A stretch of 14,382 nucleotides of DNA. Origin: Spirochaetota bacterium. GTDB lineage: Bacteria; Spirochaetota; Spirochaetia; DTKZ01. Shown here one piece after another: positions 1 through 6,211 of the stretch. The first letter of the stretch is position 1. Each line of letters begins with the position of its first letter. Where the stretch lies: NCBI GenBank assembly GCA_029562045.1, contig JAKQWJ010000081.1:1-14382 (forward strand), in the 5' to 3' direction. Below the pieces are notes generated by a model. The model was not told where the DNA came from. It did not search any database and saw nothing but the letters and a program-made list of their open reading frames with translations. The position numbers were made by a program, and so were the translations under genes.

Positions 1-59
1 ACCGGGCCGTCAAACCGGGTCGTCAAACCAGGCCGTCAAACCAGGCCGTCAAATCGGGG
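1..59. repeat. 13-bp direct tandem repeat, about 4.5 copies
   Basis: Four full units lie head to tail at 8-20, 21-33, 34-46 and 47-59. The consensus is CGTCAAACCAGGC. The two middle units are identical and the outer two differ at a few positions. Bases 1-7 match the end of another unit, so the array probably continues left of the window. The period is not a multiple of three and no convincing reading frame runs through it, so a coding repeat is unlikely. On the minus strand each unit contains TTGACG or TTTGACG. The repeat lies downstream of the ugpC stop codon. Its role is unknown: a simple tandem repeat or a protein-binding array are both possible. Confidence 0.85.
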
Positions 60-115
60 ATGGGCGGGACCGCAGAAGAAGAGTCCTGAGGACGGGCCGC
101 CGCTCAGGGCCGGGC

Positions 116-141
116 GGCCGGGCGGCCCGGGCCGCCCGGCC
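116..141. terminator. Perfect 26-bp GC palindrome just after ugpC stop; possible terminator stem
   Basis: Bases 116-141 form a perfect inverted repeat centred between 128 and 129, made entirely of G and C. It begins one base beyond the ugpC stop codon (143-145, minus strand). The RNA could form a very stable hairpin next to the stop codon. No run of U follows on the minus strand, so it is not a classical intrinsic terminator. It may instead protect the 3' end, act with Rho, or pause transcription. A shorter inverted repeat, GTCCT-G-AGGAC, lies at 83-93. Confidence 0.45.
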
Positions 142-142
142 C

Positions 143-1240
143 TTACGGGAGAAGAGCCTTTTCGGTTTCCGCGTCGAAGAAGATCGCCTTGTCCATGTTG
201 GGAATGAAGGAGGCCACATCCCCCACCTTGTAGACATGGTCGGTGGGGACCCGGGCCACCAGCTGATGGGCCCCGGTGTTCATGTAGAGATGAATCTCCG
301 CCCCCAGGGGCTCCACCACCTCGACGGTTATTTTCATCGATTTCCCCGGCGCTTCCCGGTCGGAAAAAGTCAGGTCCTCCGGGCGGATGCCGAAAATGAT
401 GTTTTTCCCGATGTAGGGTTTTACCAGCGGGATGTTGCGCCCCGTCACGGCGACCCGGAAGTTCTTCTCCACCGCGAAGAGGGTCCCCCCCTCCTCGGCG
501 ATCTGGACATCCATGAAGTTCATCGGAGGAGAGCCGATGAACCCCGCGACGAAGCGGTTAATGGGAAAATTGTACAGCCCCAGGGGATCCCCGATCTGCT
601 GGATGAAGCCGTCCTTCATCACGACGATCTTGTCCCCCATGGTCATCGCCTCCACCTGGTCGTGGGTGACGTATATCATCGTGGCCTGGAGACGGTTGTG
701 CAATGCGGATATCTCCGCCCGCATCTGCACCCGCAGTTTCGCATCCAGGTTCGACAGAGGTTCGTCGAAGAGGAACACCTTGGGCTGCCGGACGATGGCC
801 CGTCCCACCGCGACCCGCTGGCGCTGCCCCCCGGAGAGGGCCTTGGGCTTGCGCTCCAGCAGCATTCCGATGTCCAGGATTTTCGCCGCTTCCCGAACCC
901 GGTTATCGATTTCGGCTTTGGGGAACTTCCGGATCTTCAACCCGAAGGCCATGTTGTCGTAGACCGTCATATGGGGATACAGGGCATAATTCTGGAAGAC
1001 CATGGCGATGTCCCGATCCTTGGGAGGAACGTCGTTGACCAGTTTTCCGTCGATGGTCAGTTCCCCTTCGGTTATGTCCTCCAGACCCGCAATCATGCGA
1101 AGAGTGGTTGTTTTCCCGCAGCCCGAGGGCCCGACGAGGACCACGAACTCCCGATCCTGAATGATGATGTTGGCATCGTTGACGGCCTTGACCCCGCCGT
1201 CGTAAACCTTGGATATGCCCTTGAGTTCCACCGTTGCCAT
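143..1240 (-). CDS. ugpC: UgpC/MalK-type ABC transporter ATPase (carbohydrate uptake)
   Basis: This 365-aa cytoplasmic ATPase would power import through CUT1-type sugar or glycerol-phosphate ABC transporters. The nucleotide-binding domain is complete: Walker A GPSGCGKTT (37-45), Q-loop Gln83, signature LSGGQ (135-139), Walker B VFLFDE (155-160), D-loop SNLDAK and the switch His193 in THDQ. Residues from about 235 form the C-terminal TOBE/OB regulatory domain of the MalK/UgpC/MsmX group, with RPEDL at 286-290. Length is normal for the family. The ATG at 1240 follows GGGAGG at good spacing. No permease gene is adjacent. The nearest partner is a solute-binding protein gene upstream on the same strand, 70 bp away, and ugpC has its own strong promoter in that gap. 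This fits a shared ATPase serving several importers, as MsmK/MsmX does in other bacteria. Family assignment is secure; the substrate is unknown. Confidence 0.95.
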   Translation of the reverse strand: MATVELKGISKVYDGGVKAVNDANIIIQDREFVVLVGPSGCGKTTTLRMIAGLEDITEGELTIDGKLVNDVPPKDRDIAMVFQNYALYPHMTVYDNMAFGLKIRKFPKAEIDNRVREAAKILDIGMLLERKPKALSGGQRQRVAVGRAIVRQPKVFLFDEPLSNLDAKLRVQMRAEISALHNRLQATMIYVTHDQVEAMTMGDKIVVMKDGFIQQIGDPLGLYNFPINRFVAGFIGSPPMNFMDVQIAEEGGTLFAVEKNFRVAVTGRNIPLVKPYIGKNIIFGIRPEDLTFSDREAPGKSMKITVEVVEPLGAEIHLYMNTGAHQLVARVPTDHVYKVGDVASFIPNMDKAIFFDAETEKALLP

Positions 1241-1273
1241 GAGCGCCTCCCGATGATTTATCTTATGGCATCA

Positions 1274-1302
1274 ATAGTAGAAGACATTTTTTGCGCTGTC
1301 AA
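1274..1302 (-). promoter_or_regulatory. Sigma70-like promoter of ugpC
   Basis: Read on the minus strand, a perfect -35 TTGACA (1297-1302) is followed after 17 bp by TACTAT (1274-1279), a 4/6 match to the -10 consensus. The predicted start near 1267 gives a leader of about 25-28 nt that includes the GGGAGG ribosome site. The -35 lies only about 9 bp past the stop codon of the upstream solute-binding protein gene. ugpC can therefore be transcribed independently of it. Confidence 0.7.
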
Positions 1303-1310
1303 TGAAAATA

Positions 1311-2537
1311 TCAGAAAGCCTGACGCTGCCGCCAGCCCCGAAGGGCCTCGTCGAGCCCCGCCCCTCCGGCGGGACCGGTGGTCCTTTCCAGCAGCCAGGG
1401 GATGACGACCTGGGACTTCAGGATTTCCCAATTGTCGGGGACCGGAGGAGGAAAAATCAGGGCCTCCTCCGAAGGGATGTGACCGGACAGATGGGGATAG
1501 AACCGGGGATATTCGGTTTCGTTGACCCCTTTCAGCGACGACAGGCCCGAGGCGATGCCGAAGACATGGGTCATTTTTTTTCGGGAAGACTCCAGAAGCA
1601 TCTTCTGGGTTTCCCTGTCCAGCAGCCATCGCAGGAAGGTCTCGGCGCCCCGGGGGTTTCGCCCCCGGAGAGGGATGCCCGCGAAGAGGATCCTGTTCGT
1701 GGCGAGGATCCTGTTCTTGTGCGACAGCCAGCGGAAGTCCAGGGAAAGCCGCCTGTTTTCCGGAAGGAGAAAGAAGTCCGCCAGGGTGGAATAGGCGAAT
1801 TTCGCCCGGCCCAGGGAAACCTGACGGTAGGGAGGATCGTAGAGGTATTTTTCCTGATAGACGATCTCCGCCGCGGAGCCCCCGTTCCTGGTTTCGGACC
1901 AGGTCCGCAGATATTCCACCGCTCCCCGCAGGGCGCGCTCGTTCCAGGCCAGGGAAGAGTCGGAACCTTCGGTGAAATCGGCCCCCAGGAGCATTGCGGT
2001 CTGCAGCAGGAACCCGGGGTTCCATCGGGGGGCGAATCCCATGGAGCTGAATCTTTCTCCCTCCGGGCGGTTGTGTTTCTGCGCCAGTTCCTGCACCGAG
2101 TCCAGGTTCAGCAGAAAGGTGGAGGCTTCCTCCTCGGGGACCCGGGAGTCGAACATCAGAATGGGAAGATCGAAGGATATGGGAACCAGGAGCTGCTGCT
2201 TATCTTTCCGTCCCATGGTGAGGAGAGGGGAATAGAAGGCGGTCCGGGGGATGCGCTTCTTGTCGAAGAGATGGTTCAGGGATCGAAAACGGCTCAGGGA
2301 GGAACGGCCCGCGATGTCCCGGGCTATGACCAGATCGGGGGCCGTCTTCCCTGCGGCCGGCGACAGGGATGGGGTCTCCGCGTAGTGCACCTCCAGCCGG
2401 TATGTGTTCTGGGTGGAGTTGAAGGTTTCCGCGTAGGAGGCGATCTCCACCCGGTCGGTGTGGAGGGTCACGACGCCGCCGGGAAAAAAGGAACAACCGG
2501 ACAGGGCCAGCAGAAGGAGCAGGATTGGGATGATCAT
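1311..2537 (-). CDS. Lipoprotein extracellular solute-binding protein (ABC importer)
   Basis: The predicted 408-aa product starts with a short hydrophobic signal and a lipobox LSGC with Cys15, so it should be a lipid-anchored protein outside the inner membrane. The rest resembles divergent family-1 (sugar-type) solute-binding proteins: an early DLVIARDIAG segment, a PISFDLPILMFDS strand region, and the RGAETFLRWLLDRETQKMLLE helix typical of the C-terminal lobe. The frame is open upstream to 2699, but translation before residue 1 is Pro/Gly-rich and unlike a signal peptide. I therefore chose the ATG at 2537, where the lipobox is correctly placed. ugpC follows downstream. No membrane permease gene is present, so it is either an orphan receptor or a partner of permeases encoded elsewhere. 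The specific ligand cannot be read from the sequence. Confidence 0.8.
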   Translation of the reverse strand: MIIPILLLLLALSGCSFFPGGVVTLHTDRVEIASYAETFNSTQNTYRLEVHYAETPSLSPAAGKTAPDLVIARDIAGRSSLSRFRSLNHLFDKKRIPRTAFYSPLLTMGRKDKQQLLVPISFDLPILMFDSRVPEEEASTFLLNLDSVQELAQKHNRPEGERFSSMGFAPRWNPGFLLQTAMLLGADFTEGSDSSLAWNERALRGAVEYLRTWSETRNGGSAAEIVYQEKYLYDPPYRQVSLGRAKFAYSTLADFFLLPENRRLSLDFRWLSHKNRILATNRILFAGIPLRGRNPRGAETFLRWLLDRETQKMLLESSRKKMTHVFGIASGLSSLKGVNETEYPRFYPHLSGHIPSEEALIFPPPVPDNWEILKSQVVIPWLLERTTGPAGGAGLDEALRGWRQRQAF

Positions 2538-2546
2538 TCCGGTCCC

Positions 2547-2575
2547 ACTGTAGGCGGCGGCGATGCGGTTGTCAA
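2547..2575 (-). promoter_or_regulatory. Promoter of the solute-binding protein gene; near-leaderless start
   Basis: On the minus strand TTGACA (2570-2575, perfect) is followed after 17 bp by TACAGT (2547-2552, 4/6). Only 9 nt separate the -10 from the ATG at 2537. A start point about 7 nt past the -10 would leave a leader of roughly 0-4 nt. A GGGA sits in the gap but would be largely outside such a transcript. Confidence 0.6.
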
Positions 2576-2669
2576 TCCCACATCGGGACGGGTCACCCCC
2601 GCCGGGGCCGCGGGGACCGCCGGGGAGGCCTCCGCCGCCGGGGACGGCCGAGGCGCCGCAACCGGGGAG

Positions 2670-2697
2670 GTCCCGGGAAAAAGGCCCGTCGCGGGAC
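2670..2697. repeat. Inverted repeat GTCCCG-N16-CGGGAC upstream of a promoter
   Basis: GTCCCG (2670-2675) and CGGGAC (2692-2697) are perfect 6-bp arms with a 16-bp spacer, ending 7 bp before the -35 box of the next gene. The arms are about 22 bp apart centre to centre, close to two helical turns, so this could be an operator. In DNA this GC-rich, chance occurrence is quite possible. The rest of the 202-bp gap between the divergent genes (2538-2739) is very GC-rich and shows nothing else I can name. Confidence 0.2.
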
Positions 2698-2704
2698 ATT
2701 TGGA

Positions 2705-2733
2705 TTTACAGAAATTCTCCCCTGTGGCATACT
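2705..2733 (+). promoter_or_regulatory. Promoter of the 159-aa gene; leaderless start predicted
   Basis: TTTACA (2705-2710, 5/6) is followed after 17 bp by CATACT (2728-2733, 4/6). Six nt separate the -10 from the ATG at 2740, so the predicted transcription start coincides with the start codon. The short gap (GGAACC) has no purine-rich ribosome site at a useful distance. Confidence 0.55.
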
Positions 2734-2739
2734 GGAACC

Positions 2740-3219
2740 ATGCTGGTTAAAAACCCCGACATCTATGCCCTGATCGAACGGATAAGCATCCACTACACCA
2801 ACAACCTGGGAAACCGCTATCTGCGGCAGGCCTTCATGTCCATGTCCCTGGACGGGCGCACCTGGGAACTCGTCGCGGGGGTCACGGATAAGTTCAAATA
2901 TTTCTCCACTCAGGGTTTCCACCTGGACGAGCTGTACGACCGGATCATCGCCCTGGCCCGTTTCGTGTATTCCGCCAGGACCGAGGCTGCGCCGAATCTC
3001 CGGACCCTCCTGGCTTCCACCGGCGGCGCCGGTCAGGACCGGGTGCTCCGGGATATGGCGGTCAACAATTTCGCGTCGAATCTGGGGATACTGTCGGATC
3101 TGGTCAACGAACTCTACATCCTGACGGTGGATACGGACAAAAAATTGAACGGCGCCGCCAACCCGGTTTTCAAGGGTTTCCCGGAGCTGCAGAATCTGGG
3201 ACGGTATCTGACACCGTAA
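2740..3219 (+). CDS. Uncharacterised 159-aa cytoplasmic protein (spirochaete-type)
   Basis: I do not recognise a named family. The product has no signal peptide or membrane segment and looks mostly helical. The N-terminal part is rich in Tyr, Arg and Asn (LIERISIHYTNNLGNRYLRQAF, residues 11-32, shown here only by its ends and key residues). A middle helix follows (HLDELYDRIIALARFVYSAR, 61-80), then a VNNFASNLGILSDLVNELYI region (about 108-127). The frame is open from 2563, but the preceding 59 codons are Pro/Gly/Arg-rich and span the promoter. The ATG at 2740 gives a normal protein and fits a promoter immediately upstream. It stands alone, divergent from the solute-binding protein gene and convergent with the aminotransferase gene. 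Function is unknown. Confidence 0.8.
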   Translation: MLVKNPDIYALIERISIHYTNNLGNRYLRQAFMSMSLDGRTWELVAGVTDKFKYFSTQGFHLDELYDRIIALARFVYSARTEAAPNLRTLLASTGGAGQDRVLRDMAVNNFASNLGILSDLVNELYILTVDTDKKLNGAANPVFKGFPELQNLGRYLTP

Positions 3220-3250
3220 AAAGGCCGCTCCCGGGGCGGGGCCGCCGATC

Positions 3251-3330
3251 CCCGGAAAGCGCAGAAGAACCGTCTCCCCGGGGAGTGATCGATGGCGTGT
3301 CGGCGTCCCGCCATATCCTCCCGGAAAGCG
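3251..3330. repeat. Direct repeat CCCGGAAAGCG in the intergenic region
   Basis: The 11-bp word CCCGGAAAGCG occurs at 3251-3261 and again at 3320-3330, and both copies are followed by A-rich sequence and then a C-rich hairpin arm. The first is followed by the perfect 12-bp palindrome CTCCCCGGGGAG (3274-3285), the second by the terminator stem at 3338-3362. It looks like a partial duplication of a terminator-type unit. The 149-bp gap (3220-3368) holds no gene that I can support. Confidence 0.45.
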
Positions 3331-3331
3331 T

Positions 3332-3362
3332 AAAAAGCGCCGCTCCCCCATGGGGAGCGGCG
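3332..3362 (-). terminator. Rho-independent terminator of the aminotransferase gene
   Basis: An 11-bp perfect stem (3338-3348 with 3352-3362) closes a 3-nt loop. On the minus strand it is followed directly by TTTTT (3332-3336). It lies 7 bp beyond the aminotransferase stop codon, a typical intrinsic terminator position. In the plus direction the stem is followed only by a weak T-rich stretch, so efficient termination of the 2740-3219 transcript here is less certain. Confidence 0.85.
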
Positions 3363-3368
3363 GGGTTC

Positions 3369-4667
3369 TCATTTTCCGGCGGACAGCTCGTCGGCGGCCT
3401 GGAATATTTCCCGGTACAGTTCGTCCAGTCCGCCCACTTCGATGCTGGAGAAGGCGACCCGGAGCAGCCGGTCCTGCAGGGCGATGGTCCCGATCCCGCG
3501 ATCCAGAAGCCGGCGCCGCAGGGTGTCGGCGGAGATGCCCTGGCACAGAAAACTCATGAAATAACCGGAGTTGAAGGGGATTTCCTTCAGGGCCCGTCCG
3601 GTTTTCCGGTGCGCCAGGATTTCCTTGACCTTCGCGTAGCGCCCCCGGAGGATTTCAAATTTGCGCTCTTTTTCGGCCTGATAGGTGGGGCTTTTCATCA
3701 CCCGGATCATGATGCTCTGGGCGAGCCGGGAGGAGTTGGAAACCGAGGCCCGGAGGGAGGAGATGGTCTTCGTTCCCAGCGCGGTGTAGACCTCCGGGGA
3801 CATCCCCTTCGACCCATGGGTTATGAAGGCCACCCGGAAACCCCAGACGAAGTCCTCCTTGGTCGACCCGTCCACCTTGACCGCCAGCACCCGTTCGTGC
3901 AGGTTCGCGAAGACGGCGAATACCGATTCGGTTTCGGTTCCCTCTTCGTAGAAGAGGCCGTAGTAGGCGTCGTCGGCGATGGCCAGGATATCAACGCCGC
4001 GGTCGGCGGCGTCCCGGACGACCTTGGCCAGAGCCGCGGTTTCGTTTTTCCTCGGGGCGTAGCCGGCGGGGTTGTTCGGGAAGTTCAGGAGCAGGACGAT
4101 CTTTCCGGAGCCGGAATTCTTTCTGATGGTTTCCTCGAGTCCCGCCAGGTTGAAGTTCCAGGCCTCGTCGAAGAACGGAAAGGACACTATCTTCGCCTGC
4201 TGCCGGTCGGTGAAAATCAGTTCGTAGTTGTCCCAGAACAGGTCCGGGATGATGACCACATCCCCCGGATTGACGTAAAGCTCCGCGGCGGTGGAAATCC
4301 CCGGCGTCAGTCCCGGGGCCACCACGGGCAGCGAAATGGGGACCCCTCGAAGACTCGGGTTCTTCCGGATCATTTCCTCTTTCCAGAGCTGTCTGAGCTC
4401 GTCCACCCCTCCGACGGGGGCGTAGGAAACCGATTCCACCGGGTCGAGCCCCGGGGTCAGCGCCGCCACGGAGGGCAGAATCATCGGCTTCCCGCCCTCG
4501 TAGGCCATTCCGATGGTGGCGTTGTGCCTCTTCGCCAGTTTACCGGCTTCGGCGCCCTGGGCGACAATGCCTTTGGGAAAGTACAGCCGCCTGCCCCGAT
4601 CGGAGAGGAGCCGACCGGCCACGCAGGTGTCCAGCACCTGATTGAGTTCGGTTGCTAAAGGGTTCAT
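3369..4667 (-). CDS. PLP-dependent class I/II aminotransferase
   Basis: This 432-aa cytoplasmic enzyme of the fold-type I PLP family should transfer an amino group between an amino acid and a 2-oxoacid. Family motifs are in order: NFPNNPAG at 195-202 (substrate carboxylate and PLP region), ADDAYYGLFYE at 231-241 (Asp that pairs with the pyridine nitrogen, Tyr that holds the PLP oxygen), and DGSTKEDFVWGFR at 266-278. In the last, Lys270 is the likely Schiff-base lysine and Arg278 binds the phosphate. A late Arg in LLRVAFSS probably binds the substrate carboxylate. The N-terminal 80 residues differ from the common aspartate aminotransferase layout. Substrate preference cannot be assigned. The gene is monocistronic, has its own terminator, and is divergent from kdpD with only 23 bp between start codons. 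No ribosome site precedes the ATG. Confidence 0.9.
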   Translation of the reverse strand: MNPLATELNQVLDTCVAGRLLSDRGRRLYFPKGIVAQGAEAGKLAKRHNATIGMAYEGGKPMILPSVAALTPGLDPVESVSYAPVGGVDELRQLWKEEMIRKNPSLRGVPISLPVVAPGLTPGISTAAELYVNPGDVVIIPDLFWDNYELIFTDRQQAKIVSFPFFDEAWNFNLAGLEETIRKNSGSGKIVLLLNFPNNPAGYAPRKNETAALAKVVRDAADRGVDILAIADDAYYGLFYEEGTETESVFAVFANLHERVLAVKVDGSTKEDFVWGFRVAFITHGSKGMSPEVYTALGTKTISSLRASVSNSSRLAQSIMIRVMKSPTYQAEKERKFEILRGRYAKVKEILAHRKTGRALKEIPFNSGYFMSFLCQGISADTLRRRLLDRGIGTIALQDRLLRVAFSSIEVGGLDELYREIFQAADELSAGK

Positions 4668-4682
4668 ACATTATGATATAAT
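4652..4682 (+). promoter_or_regulatory. Promoter of kdpDE with extended -10; leaderless start predicted
   Basis: A perfect TATAAT (4677-4682) is preceded by TGA, giving an extended -10 (TGN-TATAAT) that can work with a poor -35. The best -35 candidate is TTGCTA (4652-4657, 4/6) at a long 19-bp spacing, inside the aminotransferase gene. Eight nt separate the -10 from the kdpD ATG at 4691, giving a leader of about 0-2 nt. No ribosome site is present. Confidence 0.65.
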
Positions 4683-4703
4683 CGCTGCCGATGGATCTGT
4701 CAA
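4675..4703 (-). promoter_or_regulatory. Promoter of the aminotransferase gene; leaderless start predicted
   Basis: On the minus strand a perfect TTGACA (4698-4703, inside the kdpD coding region) is followed after 17 bp by TATATC (4675-4680, 4/6). Seven nt then lead to the ATG at 4667, so the expected start point is at the start codon or 1 nt before it. The -10 overlaps the oppositely oriented -10 of kdpD. Confidence 0.6.
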
Positions 4704-6211
4704 GGTTGAAAAGGTTTCCCGTCCTCCGGCGCCTGGCCGCGGCCGCGGCGGCGCTGGGCCTGGGAGCGGCGGCGGCCGCACTGCTGATCCGCGCCGGGCT
4801 GGGGGCCGCGGGGCTCATCGCCGTGGCCCTGCCGTTTTCCCTCCTGGCGGGAGCCCTGGCAGGTGCGGGACCGGGCCTTCTCGCCCTTGCCGCATTTCCG
4901 GCGATTTTCCGCCATTCACTGCCCCCTCCGGACCGGTTTTTCCGTTTCAACCCTCCGGGGGATCTCCCCCTGGCGGGCTTTTTTCTCCTCGCGGGGGCCG
5001 CGGGGGTCCTGATCGTTTCCCGGCTGCGGGCGGCGGCGCTCCGGGCGGAGGAGGAGACCCGGCGGGCCAGGCTCATGTGCCGGCTGGTCCAGGGCGTCGC
5101 CGGGGCCCGGGGGGCGGCGGGTGTCCTCGCGGCGGCCCGGGAGGCCATGGAGGAGGTCATGTCGGACCGGGTGGGGTTTTTCCTCCCCCGGGGAGAGACA
5201 GGGCTTCTGGAGCTGCGGGACCGGGTTCTGGTTCCCGTCCCCGCCGGGGCACTGCCGAGACGGGTTCTGGACGAGAAACGACCCGCCGGCCGGGGGACCC
5301 CGATCATGGGAGGGGAGGACCGGCTCTGCCTTCCCCTCCTCTCAGGGGAAGGCCGCGTTCTGGGGGCCATGGAGGTCCGCTGTGGCCGTTCCCGGGATTG
5401 TTTTTCCCGGGAGAAGCGGGATCTTCTGGAGGCGATGGCACGGCAGGTGGCCGCCGCTCTGGGTCGGGAGGAGTCCGCCGAGTCGGGCCAGCGGGAGATC
5501 CTGGCGGCGGAGGAGGAGAAGCTCCGCTCCTCCCTGCTCCGGTCCCTGTCCCACGATTTCCGGACCCCCCTGGCGGGCATCGTCGGCGCCGCGGAGTATC
5601 TGCTGAACAACCCGGGGGACCCCTCCTCTCCCGGGAACAGGGAACTCCTGGCCAACATCCACGACGAGGCGGCCTGGCTGGCCCGGATGCAGGAAAACAT
5701 CCTGAGCCTCACCCGTTTCGATTCGGAAAATGTGGCCCTGAGAAAAGTGGCCGAAGCGGTGGAGGAGGTGGTGGGCTCCGCTCTTCGGGCGCTGTCTCTG
5801 CGTCTGGCGGACTACCCGGTGACGCTGCGTTTTCCCGACACGGTCCTGATGGTTCCCATGGAAAGCGTCCTCATCGAGCAGGTATTGATCAATCTGCTGG
5901 ACAACGCCATGAAGTACTCCGACCGGGGCTCCCCCATCGAGGTTTCCGTGGAGGCCGGTTCCTCGGAGGCGGTCTTCGAGGTGGCGGACCGGGGGCGGGG
6001 CCTTCCGCCGGAGGATCTGGAGCGGATCTTCGAAAAATTCGACCGCGGCGGGGGAGGGCAGACCCGGGGCATCCGGGGTTCCGGTCTGGGGCTTTCCATC
6101 TGCAGGGCCATCGTGGAGGCCCATGGGGGCCGCATCCGCGGGTTTCCCCGGGACGGGGGCGGCGCCCGGTTCCTCTTCACCCTGCCCCTGGAGGTGGACT
6201 GCCATGGCTGA
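4691..6211 (+). CDS. kdpD: KdpD-type sensor histidine kinase lacking the N-terminal KdpD/Usp sensor
   Basis: A 506-aa membrane histidine kinase that should autophosphorylate and pass phosphate to the KdpE-type partner encoded next. It begins directly with the Ala/Leu-rich transmembrane block seen in the middle of KdpD (about 14-75 and 92-111, likely four helices). A charged linker, a GAF-like region (about 130-255) and a short coiled coil (255-283) follow. The H-box SHDFRTPL has His288. The ATPase domain has N-box N401-LLDN, G1 DRGRG (433-437) and G2 GSGLGL (463-468). Full-length KdpD proteins are near 900 aa. The first 370-400 residues, which carry the KdpD domain with its Walker motifs and the Usp domain, are absent. 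The leaderless promoter immediately upstream shows this is a genuine short form rather than a wrong start. kdpFABC genes are not in the window, so the signal may not be K+. Confidence 0.88.
   Translation: MDLSRLKRFPVLRRLAAAAAALGLGAAAAALLIRAGLGAAGLIAVALPFSLLAGALAGAGPGLLALAAFPAIFRHSLPPPDRFFRFNPPGDLPLAGFFLLAGAAGVLIVSRLRAAALRAEEETRRARLMCRLVQGVAGARGAAGVLAAAREAMEEVMSDRVGFFLPRGETGLLELRDRVLVPVPAGALPRRVLDEKRPAGRGTPIMGGEDRLCLPLLSGEGRVLGAMEVRCGRSRDCFSREKRDLLEAMARQVAAALGREESAESGQREILAAEEEKLRSSLLRSLSHDFRTPLAGIVGAAEYLLNNPGDPSSPGNRELLANIHDEAAWLARMQENILSLTRFDSENVALRKVAEAVEEVVGSALRALSLRLADYPVTLRFPDTVLMVPMESVLIEQVLINLLDNAMKYSDRGSPIEVSVEAGSSEAVFEVADRGRGLPPEDLERIFEKFDRGGGGQTRGIRGSGLGLSICRAIVEAHGGRIRGFPRDGGGARFLFTLPLEVDCHG

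Noticed and set aside
1..59. CRISPR array
   Set aside because: The units are 13 bp and directly adjacent with no unique spacers.
236..1405. Long plus-strand frame opposite ugpC
   Set aside because: The minus strand encodes a complete ABC ATPase with all motifs. The antisense frame shows no recognisable domain.
2538..2699. Upstream extension of the solute-binding protein to 2699
   Set aside because: The extra 54 residues are low-complexity Gly/Pro/Arg and would bury the lipoprotein signal. The promoter also lies inside the extension.
2563..2739. Upstream extension of the 159-aa protein to 2563
   Set aside because: The extra 59 codons are Pro/Gly-rich and overlap both divergent promoters. 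The ATG at 2740 fits the promoter.
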